Below the pieces are notes generated by a model, which was given only the letters and a program-made list of their open reading frames with translations, did no database searches and was not told where the DNA came from. This document shows positions 43,594 to 50,164 of a stretch of 64,000 nt of DNA, piece after piece (the stretch's first letter is position 1; each line of letters opens with the position of its first letter). The translations under genes were made by a program, and so were the position numbers. Source of the DNA: a virus. Location: positions 1-64,000 of the IMG/VR virus record IMGVR_UViG_3300043410_001892. One strand, 5' to 3'.

Positions 43594-43829
43594 TTACTCT
43601 AGCTGATACACATATACACTTGACAGATCAATATCATCTTTCTAAGGATGAGATATTCCTGTACTGCTTAACTCTCTCACATAACGGATATAAAGACTGG
43701 CGACAAATTAGACTTGGCGAACTTAGATTAGATGGTACGTATTCGCTGTTTAAAGAACGAATGGACGAGGCTATTCGTATGATGCCTGATACTAAATTTG
43801 AATGTATTACTCCTGTGAGAGATGGCTAA
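43590..43829 (+). CDS. WRLPT-family protein, core changed
   Basis: 79 aa. KDEIFLYCLTLSHNG, KDWRQIRLGELR, then ECITPVRDG. WRLPT is WRQIR. It ends the mixed operon and is coupled to an HRYYGP gene in front. Confidence 0.7.
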   Translation: MITLADTHIHLTDQYHLSKDEIFLYCLTLSHNGYKDWRQIRLGELRLDGTYSLFKERMDEAIRMMPDTKFECITPVRDG

Positions 43830-43863
43830 TAAAGAAAGCAACGAATAAGTAGCAAAATAAGAA

Positions 43864-43921
43864 AAAGCAACGCATCCATTGCATACTATAGAAGAAAGCA
43901 ACGCATCCATTGCATACTATA
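43864..43921. repeat. tandem 27-bp repeat
   Basis: AAAGCAACGCATCCATTGCA plus TACTATA at 43864-43890 and again at 43895-43921; a partial AAAGCAACG copy lies at 43835. Part of a 400-base stretch (43830-44230) without genes. Confidence 0.8.
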
Positions 43922-43922
43922 T

Positions 43923-44024
43923 GATTACTCTATATATAGACTATAGTAACACATACCTATATACAGACTATAGTGATAATCCATATAGTACGATTACTCT
44001 ATATATAGACTATAGTAACACATA
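43923..44024. repeat. 33-bp direct repeat
   Basis: GATTACTCTATATATAGACT plus ATAGTAACACATA at 43923-43955 and 43992-44024, with CTATATACAGACTATAGTG between. Rich in ACTATAGT. The rest of the gap to 44232 shows no ORF, only a CCTGC/GCAGG stem near 44195-44215. Confidence 0.8.
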
Positions 44025-44248
44025 GGCTATAACTCTTATATACAGAATCTTAGATGATTCTTTGATTAGAGTGAATATACCTTGGGATTTTGATGCTTTT
44101 ATACTGGGAGCCTGGGGTTTTTATGGGGTTTTGAACACATTTTGGCTGAAGTTTGGTGGTATTCTTTGTAGCTACGCCGCCACCAACCATCCTGCAGATC
44201 AATAAAATCAGCAGGTTGTAAAATGGTATAATGTGCCAAAAAAAATCG

Positions 44249-44277
44249 TAGGAATATCAAGTAAACTGTGCTATAAT
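44249..44277 (+). promoter_or_regulatory. class I promoter, degenerate -35
   Basis: TAGGAA in the TTGCAA position, 17 bp, TATAAT (44272-44277) with TGTGC in front; ATATTTTTATT and GGAGTG before ATG 44311. It probably relies on the extended -10. Confidence 0.6.
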
Positions 44278-44310
44278 ATATTTTTATTAGCAATACTATT
44301 GGAGTGTGTA

Positions 44311-44499
44311 ATGTTTGGTCTAATTTTTGCAACAGCATTGACTATCGTGGTTGTATATATAGTATTCACCTTCGTCGCATTCTTTCTTACTATAGGACTA
44401 CTCGCAGTCGGAGCAATAGGATTTGCCCAGTATCACGAACCACTATTCTTAATACCATTAGTATTGGGAATGTGTCTTTCATCCGTATTCACACAATAA
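44311..44499 (+). CDS. membrane protein
   Basis: 62 aa from the ATG behind TTGGAGTGTGTA. Nearly all hydrophobic: GLIFATALTIVVVYIVFTFV, FLTIGLLAVGAIGFAQYHEP, LFLIPLVLGMCL. Two or three membrane helices. Confidence 0.7.
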   Translation: MFGLIFATALTIVVVYIVFTFVAFFLTIGLLAVGAIGFAQYHEPLFLIPLVLGMCLSSVFTQ

Positions 44500-44508
44500 G
44501 GAGTTCAA

Positions 44509-44703
44509 ATGGTAGCAACCTTTTACCTTACACAGCGCAAGATCAACACACAGCCGTTCATCTTTAAGTATAGAGAGAAGGGATCGACTGTATGGGATGT
44601 AGTACGATTAGTAGCAGTAAGTAGTCAATCTGCGAGCAAATGGTTTGAGCAGAACTTCACTGATGTTGCAGAGTATGAGATCGGAACGGTGTTTTTAGCA
44701 TAA
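44509..44703 (+). CDS. hypothetical protein
   Basis: 64 aa behind AAGGAGTTCAA. FYLTQRKINTQPFIFKYREK, SASKWFEQNFTDVAEYEIGT. Basic alpha/beta. No family recognised. Confidence 0.7.
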   Translation: MVATFYLTQRKINTQPFIFKYREKGSTVWDVVRLVAVSSQSASKWFEQNFTDVAEYEIGTVFLA

Positions 44704-44711
44704 AATAATCG

Positions 44712-44746
44712 TTGACAACCAGCGCATATTGCTTTATAATATGCGC
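44712..44746 (+). promoter_or_regulatory. class II promoter with consensus -35
   Basis: TTGACA (44712-44717), 17 bp, TATAAT (44735-44740); dyad GCGCATATT/AATATGCGC. The best sigma70 match in the window. Drives the AAA+ gene at 44772. Confidence 0.85.
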
Positions 44747-44771
44747 TTACTATATAACAACGGAGCAACAA

Positions 44772-45635
44772 ATGCAAACCACAGTGCAACCGCGTATAAT
44801 TACTGCAAGTGCGCCAACTGCTCGTACAGTACAAAGAGCAGTTGAACCAGTAATACAAGAAACTGATGATGAGATCTTAGAGCGATTAGAAATGCGCTTT
44901 ACTATATTAGAAGACATGACCAAAGCAGTAAAGCGTGGTGATGTTCGGGGAATGATTGTAAGTGGACCGCCAGGAGTTGGTAAATCGTTTGGAATTGAAA
45001 AGGTATTAAGTAGACATGATATGTTTGCTGATATAGCGCAAGATGACAGTCTGCGTAAGTATGAAATTGCCAAAGGCAATATATCAGCATTAGGATTATA
45101 CCAAATGTTGTGGAACCATCGAGACAAGAAGTCTATTATAGTGTTTGATGACTGTGATAGTGTATTGTTTGATGACTTATCGCTCAATGTGCTCAAAGCA
45201 GCGTTAGACACTGGTAAGAAGCGTACATTAAGTTGGCACACGGAGTCGCGCATACTAAAAGAAGCAGGGATTCCAAATAGTTTCAACTTTGAAGGTGGAT
45301 GTATATTCATTACCAATGTTAAGTTTGATCATGTTCGTAGTAAGAAGTTGCGTGATCATCTAGAAGCGTTAGAGTCCAGATGCCATTACTTAGATCTCAC
45401 TATAGACTCAGATAGGGAGAAGATGTTGCGTATTAAGCAAATGGTTAGTCACGGTATGTTAGATCGTTATCAATTTGAGAACAATGAAGTTGAAGAGATT
45501 CTCGACTATATAGACACTAATCGACGCAGAATGCGTGAGTTATCATTGCGCATGGTTATCAAGGTAGCGGATCTGCGTAAATCAATGCCAAAGTCGTGGG
45601 AGTCAGTAGCTTCCATAACTTGTATGCGAACATAA
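44772..45635 (+). CDS. AAA+ ATPase
   Basis: 287 aa from the ATG behind ACGGAGCAACAA. Walker A GPPGVGKS (65-72), Walker B SIIVFDDCD (121-129), sensor 1 IFITN (178-182) and a basic region RSKKLRDHLEALESR after it. Compared with 13682 it has no C-terminal extra domain and a different Walker B (DD in place of DE). Target unknown. Monocistronic; a terminator follows. Confidence 0.85.
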   Translation: MQTTVQPRIITASAPTARTVQRAVEPVIQETDDEILERLEMRFTILEDMTKAVKRGDVRGMIVSGPPGVGKSFGIEKVLSRHDMFADIAQDDSLRKYEIAKGNISALGLYQMLWNHRDKKSIIVFDDCDSVLFDDLSLNVLKAALDTGKKRTLSWHTESRILKEAGIPNSFNFEGGCIFITNVKFDHVRSKKLRDHLEALESRCHYLDLTIDSDREKMLRIKQMVSHGMLDRYQFENNEVEEILDYIDTNRRRMRELSLRMVIKVADLRKSMPKSWESVASITCMRT

Positions 45636-45660
45636 AGAGAAGAACTAATCGCATACTATA

Positions 45661-45693
45661 GTTAAGTGATATACTCGCTCCATATCACTTAAC
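45661..45693. repeat. 12-bp perfect inverted repeat
   Basis: GTTAAGTGATAT, 9 bases, ATATCACTTAAC, between the AAA+ stop and the terminator. Preceded by ACTATA. Possibly an mRNA 3' structure. Confidence 0.6.
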
Positions 45694-45700
45694 ACACTCT

Positions 45701-45746
45701 AAAGACTCAAAGATAAATCGCTCCTATTTTTGAGTCTTTTTCTTTT
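45701..45746 (+). terminator. intrinsic terminator
   Basis: AAAGACTCAAA/TTTGAGTCTTT stem, loop of 17, then TTCTTTT. Beyond it, 45747-46026 has no ORF but holds TTTTACCAAA/TTTGGTAAAA (45743-45795), AGGAG/CTCCT around 45860 and one GGCCCCGCTGT element. Confidence 0.75.
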
Positions 45747-45948
45747 ACCAAAAAACCAGTTCAAGCTGCCATTATAGCTATGATCTTTGGTAAAAACTTG
45801 GCGTTTTTTAGCCTGGTTATATAACCGACCCTGTACTCTGGTACTGGTCCTGGTATATTTAGGAGATCTCGGCTCCTACAGACCGCTAACGACGCGGGCC
45901 AAAAACCCCTAAAACGTCGTTTATAAATGGGTCCTGGAGTATATAAAA

Positions 45949-45959
45949 GGCCCCGCTGT
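45949..45959. repeat. GGCCCCGCTGT element
   Basis: Exact copy in the gene-free stretch before the 46027 promoter. Confidence 0.75.
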
Positions 45960-46026
45960 TCAATTAGCTATATGCGTGTATATAGTATAGCATATATGTG
46001 TGTGGATGTCAAGAGCAATATATATC

Positions 46027-46055
46027 TTTACATATCACTATAGTAGTGTTATACT
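46027..46055 (+). promoter_or_regulatory. promoter of the transglycosylase operon
   Basis: TTTACA (46027-46032), 17 bp, TATACT (46050-46055). The spacer contains CACTATAGTAGTG, a dyad made of the ACTATAGT motif. Drives 46090, which has GTGGAGCAAGCAG. Confidence 0.75.
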
Positions 46056-46089
46056 ATATACATACTAACAACTAAGTGGAGCAAGCAGT

Positions 46090-46386
46090 ATGAAACTATG
46101 TAATGTACCGCAAGACTTATTAGCCAAACAAGCAATCATAGAAACCATTCCAGACATTGCCATTATACTAGTGCTCACTGGAGTATTAGTTGGATCATAT
46201 CAGTTGTTTAGATTCTTAAAAGATGAGTTAGGTGGAAGTGAAGTGTTTAGTATTGGCTGTGTAACGATTGGAGTATGGATGGGCGGTATTGCGATGATTG
46301 CTCATGTGCTCACTAATATAGTCACCGCTGTAGCCAATCCAGAATATGCAGCAATGGTTAAGTTCGCAGCTGAGTGCACCAAATGA
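46090..46386 (+). CDS. two-helix membrane protein, possible holin
   Basis: 98 aa. Hydrophobic segments IPDIAIILVLTGVLVGSYQL and FSIGCVTIGVWMGGIAMIAH with a charged loop (FRFLKDELGGS). It is ATGA-coupled to a lytic transglycosylase, which makes a holin or export partner plausible. No direct family match seen. Confidence 0.65.
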   Translation: MKLCNVPQDLLAKQAIIETIPDIAIILVLTGVLVGSYQLFRFLKDELGGSEVFSIGCVTIGVWMGGIAMIAHVLTNIVTAVANPEYAAMVKFAAECTK

Positions 46387-46934
46387 TCCGTGTGCTCGCT
46401 CTCGCTACTATAGTAGCGATGCCGGCGCAGGCTGATGTATATCGGTATAAGGGACCGGATGGGAGAGTATGGTTGACTGATCATCCGGTAGAAGTTCAAA
46501 CAGCCGCTAAACCAGTTGCGCCAGTTCATCATACTATAGTAAAGAAACCAGTGAACCAATGGGAAATCAATCACTATGTACATCAAGCAGCAAAGAAGTA
46601 TGGAGTGGATGAGAAGTTAGTTCACGCTGTAATCAAAACCGAAAGCACATATAGGACAGCAGCGATCAGTAAGAAGGGAGCAATGGGACTGATGCAGTTG
46701 ATGCCAGCAACGGCAGAACGATTTGGAGTGAGTGATCGGAGAGATGTGCGGCAGAACATTGACGGAGGAGTAAGGTTCTTAAGGTTCTTACTGGATACAT
46801 TCAAAGATCCGAAGTTAGCGATTGCTGGATATAATGCTGGAGAGAATGCAGTGATAAGGCACAAGAATAAGATACCGCCATATCCGGAAACTCAGAACTA
46901 TGTCGGATTGGTCATGGCTGCCTATAAAGAGTAA
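46383..46934 (+). CDS. lytic transglycosylase (SLT family)
   Basis: 183 aa from ATG 46383 (ATGA overlap). Signal peptide to about residue 17 (RVLALATIVAMPAQA), a short DUF4124-like module VYRYKGPDGRVWLTDHP (19-35), then the SLT domain: KTES with catalytic Glu 87, GAMGLMQLMPATA (99-111), AGYNAGENAV (148-157) and the YP.TQNYV end. It should cleave peptidoglycan glycan strands in the periplasm, for entry, exit or DNA transfer. The DUF4124 part is typical of proteobacteria. Confidence 0.9.
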   Translation: MIRVLALATIVAMPAQADVYRYKGPDGRVWLTDHPVEVQTAAKPVAPVHHTIVKKPVNQWEINHYVHQAAKKYGVDEKLVHAVIKTESTYRTAAISKKGAMGLMQLMPATAERFGVSDRRDVRQNIDGGVRFLRFLLDTFKDPKLAIAGYNAGENAVIRHKNKIPPYPETQNYVGLVMAAYKE

Positions 46935-46942
46935 AATATCAT

Positions 46943-46971
46943 TTGACAGTCAAGTTGTAATAGTTTACAAT
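46943..46971 (+). promoter_or_regulatory. promoter with TTGTAA dyad
   Basis: TTGACA (46943-46948), 17 bp, TACAAT (46966-46971). TTGTAA-TAGT-TTACAA overlaps the -10, a class II style dyad with different arms. Drives 47005. Confidence 0.7.
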
Positions 46972-47004
46972 ATACACTTATTATATATAGAGAGGCAAGC
47001 AGTT

Positions 47005-47094
47005 ATGTCTATAGTGATCAATGTATGTGTATATACTATATTAGTAGTCGTTACTATAGTAGCGATTTTGAACCATGTGAGCATAGTGGTTTAA
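47005..47094 (+). CDS. 29-residue membrane peptide
   Basis: Behind GAGGCAAGCAG. INVCVYTILVVVTIVAILNH is one membrane helix making up most of the peptide. Confidence 0.55.
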   Translation: MSIVINVCVYTILVVVTIVAILNHVSIVV

Positions 47095-47101
47095 AAACTT
47101 C

Positions 47102-47130
47102 TTTACAACTCAAAAATAGTTTGTTAAACT
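47102..47130 (+). promoter_or_regulatory. class I-like promoter
   Basis: TTTACA, 17 bp, TAAACT (47125-47130). The -10 is weak and sits in the dyad AGTTTGTTAAACT. Drives 47164 (TGCGGAGCGC). Confidence 0.6.
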
Positions 47131-47163
47131 ATGTGCAAGTTAAACAACAATGCGGAGCGCAAA

Positions 47164-47379
47164 ATGTACAAATTGAAACTTAAAGAAGCAAACGGGCGTG
47201 AGGCAGTTATCTACTTCACAAATGCAATCTCATTATCATCAGCTAACAATTACACTTATGTGCGTGATGAAATGGGTACTACATGGCAAACAGATGAAAG
47301 CGTGGAAAGCATTGAAGCGCGTATTGATGCAATCATTGCTGCGGCAGCACCAAGAAGACCGGTGCCCTGCGACTTGTAA
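47164..47379 (+). CDS. hypothetical protein
   Basis: 71 aa from the ATG behind TGCGGAGCGCAAA. YKLKLKEANGREAVIYFTNA, then DESVESIEARIDAIIAAAAP. No family recognised. Confidence 0.7.
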   Translation: MYKLKLKEANGREAVIYFTNAISLSSANNYTYVRDEMGTTWQTDESVESIEARIDAIIAAAAPRRPVPCDL

Positions 47380-47402
47380 GCGGTAACTGATGTAAAAACT
47401 GC

Positions 47403-47430
47403 TTGCTAATTTGTTTTTTTAGTGTATAAT
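47403..47430 (+). promoter_or_regulatory. promoter of the second TFTVAGVS gene
   Basis: TTGCTA, 16 bp, TATAAT (47425-47430), followed by an 80-base leader containing AAGTTAGCAAGC and AGCAAGCAACTT. The 16-bp spacing matches class III. Confidence 0.65.
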
Positions 47431-47508
47431 ATTAAACAAGTTAGCAAGCATAGCAAGCAACTTAATCAAGCAGTACAATTTAACTTTACTCTTTTTGGAG
47501 CGTACAAA

Positions 47509-47916
47509 ATGGCTAAAATTATTACTTCTTCTTCAATCGTAGAAAAAACATTCACAGTTGCTGGCGTTAGCGACCTCAATGGTGTGTACAAATTGCGTGT
47601 TGCCAACTCAACCGACCGTGTCAAAGTGTTGATGCGCAATGGGCACGAAGATGTTCGTTTAATTGAGTTGCCGAACCCAATGACAAAGTTGCAAGCAACT
47701 GACTACTTAATGAGCTTGCCAGTTGCGTTCCCAAACACTGACTTAGCAACGATGTTCACAGATGCAGATGCACAACAAGCGTTCGCTGACTTCTACGCTA
47801 AAGCAAAAGTTGAAGCACCTGTGATTGTAACAGCAGAAGAGTCAGCTGATGCAATTGACTTAGCTGCTTTGGAAGCAGAGATTGCAGCTGACGATGCTGA
47901 GTTAGCAATGGCGTAA
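47509..47916 (+). CDS. TFTVAGVS-family protein
   Basis: 135 aa from the ATG behind TTTGGAGCGTACAAA. KTFTVAGVSDLNGVYKLRVA, NSTDRVKVLMRNGHEDVRLI, ELPNPMTKLQATDYLMSLP. Same order as 19181; the C-terminal third is acidic instead of Lys-rich. Confidence 0.8.
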   Translation: MAKIITSSSIVEKTFTVAGVSDLNGVYKLRVANSTDRVKVLMRNGHEDVRLIELPNPMTKLQATDYLMSLPVAFPNTDLATMFTDADAQQAFADFYAKAKVEAPVIVTAEESADAIDLAALEAEIAADDAELAMA

Positions 47917-47926
47917 GGCCCCGCTG
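47917..47926. repeat. GGCCCCGCTG element
   Basis: Starts directly after the TAA of the 47509 gene; next base is C instead of T. Confidence 0.75.
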
Positions 47927-47933
47927 CACAGTG

Positions 47934-47968
47934 TAGCGCATACACTGATATGTGATGTGTATGCGCTA
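47934..47968 (+). terminator. 12-bp hairpin, possible terminator
   Basis: TAGCGCATACAC, 11 bases, GTGTATGCGCTA, then TTATATAG. It lies 17 bases after the 47509 gene. Confidence 0.6.
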
Positions 47969-48043
47969 TTATATAGTATAACGCGCTGATGTATGTGACA
48001 CGCATGTGTGAGCGCGTGTATATACATATACGGGAGGGACTTG

Positions 48044-48163
48044 ATGTCGTTGTATTATATATATTACCGAATGACACTGATCGCAATAACGATCATACCA
48101 ATTGACCGATTGGCTAAAGAGTGGGCAACTTTAGCAGTCAATCTTCGTATTCGCCCGCTGTAA
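48044..48163 (+). CDS. 39-residue peptide
   Basis: A strong GGGAGGG precedes the ATG by 6 bases. SLYYIYYRMTLIAITIIPID is hydrophobic, then RLAKEWATLAVNLRIRPL. Perhaps membrane bound. Confidence 0.5.
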   Translation: MSLYYIYYRMTLIAITIIPIDRLAKEWATLAVNLRIRPL

Positions 48164-48180
48164 ATCTAACAGGAGATCAA

Positions 48181-48345
48181 ATGGATCAAAAAGAACACAC
48201 TGATGATTGGGATTCAAGTGAAGACAAGCACATTAGTCTTGATGAGCTCAGCAAGCTCTTAGAGTATGATGACGAAGACGGCGATGATGACTACTCCAAC
48301 TTGGAAGAGTTTCGTGTGTTTGGCAATTCCAATCACGACGACTAA
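48181..48345 (+). CDS. 54-residue acidic protein
   Basis: Behind AGGAGATCAA. DQKEHTDDWDSSEDKHISLD, ELSKLLEYDDEDGDDDYSNL. Highly acidic, DNA-mimic-like in composition, though that is only a guess. Ends 15 bases before a GC-rich island. Confidence 0.65.
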   Translation: MDQKEHTDDWDSSEDKHISLDELSKLLEYDDEDGDDDYSNLEEFRVFGNSNHDD

Positions 48346-48360
48346 TTGAACAACGCCAAG

Positions 48361-48416
48361 AGTTGGCCGATCGGCCAACTCGGCGGCCGGGAGGGCCCGG
48401 GGCGCCGGCCAACCAA
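48361..48416. repeat. GC-rich hairpin island 1
   Basis: Starts with the perfect 20-bp palindrome AGTTGGCCGATCGGCCAACT, then CGGCGGCCGGGAGGGCCCGG and GGCGCCGGCC. Almost all G and C in an AT-rich genome. It ends directly before the tRNA-Cys. Confidence 0.75.
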
Positions 48417-48417
48417 C

Positions 48418-48492
48418 CTTGTCGTAGCATAACGGTAGTGTGCGGGTCTGCAAAACCTTGAGGTGTCGGTTCGAATCCGATCGATAAGTCCA
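48418..48492 (+). tRNA. tRNA-Cys(GCA)
   Basis: Acceptor CTTGTCG (48418-48424) pairs with CGATAAG (one G-T), then T73 (the usual discriminator of bacterial tRNA-Cys) and an encoded CCA. Anticodon loop CTGCAAA gives GCA. T arm GTCGG-TTCGAAT-CCGAT. The anticodon stem CGGGT/ACCTT has one mismatch at its base. Confidence 0.85.
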
Positions 48493-48519
48493 ATACTTGA
48501 TGTAAGATAAAAATATCAT

Positions 48520-48548
48520 TTGACAATCAGTTTGTTTAACAATATAAT
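48520..48548 (+). promoter_or_regulatory. promoter with TTGTT dyad
   Basis: TTGACA (48520-48525), 17 bp, TATAAT (48543-48548), TTGTTTAACAA in the spacer, then ATGCGCTTACTT as in class II. Drives 48585. Confidence 0.75.
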
Positions 48549-48584
48549 ATGCGCTTACTTTAACAACAACAAGCGTGTAATCAT

Positions 48585-48890
48585 ATGTCAATAAACATAA
48601 AGTCTCTAGCGTCAGTACAGCAATGTGTTAGTAACAATAAAGCTCTGGCTTTCTTCGTCCCCAACTCGGGCAGCACCATTTACGAGCCAGTGCCGGGCTT
48701 TGAATTCGTAGTTGGTGTTAGCTACGGCGGATGTATAGTGGATCGCATAGAACACACAGCATCCGGGATGTTGTGGGGCATAAACGACGACGGCGATGAC
48801 TACTTGATCATCGAGGAAGAAGAAAACGATTGGGAACTTGAGTTTGCAACAGACTACAACATTGATTGGGTTCGTGTTGAAGCTGACTAA
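48585..48890 (+). CDS. hypothetical protein
   Basis: 101 aa, no clear Shine-Dalgarno (AGCGTGTAATCAT). ALAFFVPNSGSTIYEPVPGF, EFVVGVSYGGCIVDRIEHTA, acidic end. Beta-rich. Function unknown. Confidence 0.7.
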   Translation: MSINIKSLASVQQCVSNNKALAFFVPNSGSTIYEPVPGFEFVVGVSYGGCIVDRIEHTASGMLWGINDDGDDYLIIEEEENDWELEFATDYNIDWVRVEAD

Positions 48891-48898
48891 AAAATAGT

Positions 48899-48954
48899 TT
48901 GCATTTAACGTGCTAACGTGTATAATGTACACGTTAGCGCAATAACGCGCTAAC
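48899..48954 (+). promoter_or_regulatory. class III promoter, copy 1
   Basis: TTGCAT, 16 bp, TATAAT (48921-48926). GCTAACGTGTA (48912-48922) and TACACGTTAGC (48928-48938) pair perfectly around the -10. Then GTTAGCGC/GCGCTAAC (48933-48954) forms a hairpin at the expected mRNA 5' end. Drives 48977. Confidence 0.85.
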
Positions 48955-48976
48955 ACAACTTATTGAGGAGTGATCA

Positions 48977-49357
48977 ATGTCACAATTAACACTTAGTCAA
49001 CAAGCTCAAATTGCAGCAGTAGTTGGCCAACGTCCTGACACCGAGGTACTCAGTGTCATGCACTACGCATACTGCGTAACCAAAAACCCAAATAACATGA
49101 TATGCGACGATGACGAAGCGTACTTTGATGAAAAGGACATTGACACTAAAGCAGCTGACTTTGACATTTTTGCACATGGTGAGCTATGCTGTACAGGTCA
49201 TTGGAAAGCGTTTAAAGCGATCAGTGATGATATTGAAGCAGTGATTGCGTATGCGTGGCGATTGGCACTTGCTATTAAGGCAAATGATCCAACTGAACAT
49301 CCCAATATACGCCAACGCTGTGTCTCTAAGCTCGAAGAGCTAGACGCGGTGATGTAA
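48977..49357 (+). CDS. hypothetical protein
   Basis: 126 aa behind TGAGGAGTGATCA. SQLTLSQQAQIAAVVGQRPD, ADFDIFAHGELCCTGHWKAF. An N-terminal Q/A helix and the DFDIF part resemble 50568. Function unknown. Confidence 0.7.
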   Translation: MSQLTLSQQAQIAAVVGQRPDTEVLSVMHYAYCVTKNPNNMICDDDEAYFDEKDIDTKAADFDIFAHGELCCTGHWKAFKAISDDIEAVIAYAWRLALAIKANDPTEHPNIRQRCVSKLEELDAVM

Positions 49358-49364
49358 AAATAGT

Positions 49365-49420
49365 TTGCATTTAACGTGCTAACGTGTATAATGTACACGT
49401 TAGCGCAATAACGCGCTAAT
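49365..49420 (+). promoter_or_regulatory. class III promoter, copy 2
   Basis: TTGCAT, 16 bp, TATAAT (49387-49392); the same two dyads, last arm GCGCTAAT (one change). Drives 49446. Confidence 0.85.
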
Positions 49421-49445
49421 GTAACAACAAACAAGCGAGTCAACT

Positions 49446-49637
49446 ATGTCTACAAACTACTTCCCTTGCCCTGTACGCTCAAAACAAATACGCGCTCTCG
49501 CGTACGAACTCAAATTCAAAGCCAAAAACTCAAAAGGTTTCTTAGAGATCAACGATCAGCTAAACAAATTGTACTTGCAGGAAATTGAAGCAGAAGAAGC
49601 ATTTAAACGCGATGAAGCTGTAGAACACATGATGTAA
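49446..49637 (+). CDS. hypothetical protein
   Basis: 63 aa with a weak GCGAGTCAACT. PVRSKQIRALAYELKFKAKN, KLYLQEIEAEEAFKRDEAVE. Basic then acidic helices. Confidence 0.65.
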   Translation: MSTNYFPCPVRSKQIRALAYELKFKAKNSKGFLEINDQLNKLYLQEIEAEEAFKRDEAVEHMM

Positions 49638-49644
49638 AAAAAGT

Positions 49645-49701
49645 TTGCATTTAACGTGCTAACGTGTATAATGTTACACGTTAGCGCAATAACGCGCTAA
49701 C
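49645..49701 (+). promoter_or_regulatory. class III promoter, copy 3
   Basis: TTGCAT, 16 bp, TATAAT (49667-49672); loop of the first dyad one base longer (TAATGT). Drives 49722. Confidence 0.85.
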
Positions 49702-49721
49702 ATAACACAAGTGAGAACAAC

Positions 49722-50084
49722 ATGAGCATTCAAACAGTTTTAAATTTAGCACACAGTGTAAAAGCAGAGCAAGAGATGCAATTGCCAAAATGGATCTGCG
49801 CTGCGGACGTAAAGAAACGCGATGCTGCGAACAAAAAGAACTACACTGCGGCGCAATTGGCGCAAGGCGACAGCTTGAAACTAGCAGTTGAGAGCGTGTA
49901 TGGACGCAGTAAGGTCTACATGAACTTTCGCAAAAAGTTCATTGTTGTCAAAGTTGACAAACCCCACATTGCTGATCGCTTGTCAACAGCAGCAGTTAAG
50001 TTGGACTGCTGGTGCGAGACTAATGATGTTGTTAAGGAAACAACGGCTTATGGCAACTATGTGTACAGAATGCTGGTAAAATAA
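49722..50084 (+). CDS. hypothetical protein
   Basis: 120 aa. LPKWICAADVKKRDAANKKN, then FRKKFIVVKVDKPHIADRLS, ending YGNYVYRMLVK. Basic, may bind nucleic acid. Confidence 0.7.
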   Translation: MSIQTVLNLAHSVKAEQEMQLPKWICAADVKKRDAANKKNYTAAQLAQGDSLKLAVESVYGRSKVYMNFRKKFIVVKVDKPHIADRLSTAAVKLDCWCETNDVVKETTAYGNYVYRMLVK

Positions 50085-50098
50085 TAACTTGCATTTAA

Positions 50099-50145
50099 CG
50101 TGCTAACGTGTATAATGTTACACGTTAGCGCAATAACGCGCTAAC
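50099..50145 (+). promoter_or_regulatory. class III promoter, copy 4
   Basis: TTGCAT, 16 bp, TATAAT (50121-50126) with both dyads. Drives 50165 (TGAGGAGCC). Confidence 0.85.
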
Positions 50146-50164
50146 ACAAACTGAGGAGCCAACT

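Noticed and set aside
2391-43829. A diversity-generating retroelement acting on the lectin-like genes
   Set aside because: No reverse transcriptase, template repeat or adenine-biased variable region is seen in this window.
44099-44338. 79-codon - strand frame covering 44.1-44.3 kb
   Set aside because: Runs through a + strand promoter and gene start, with no Shine-Dalgarno; the sequence shows no known motif.
44750-45316. Long - strand frame of 188 codons opposite the AAA+ gene
   Set aside because: It mirrors the well-supported Walker A/B gene, has low-complexity Ser-rich composition and no ribosome site.
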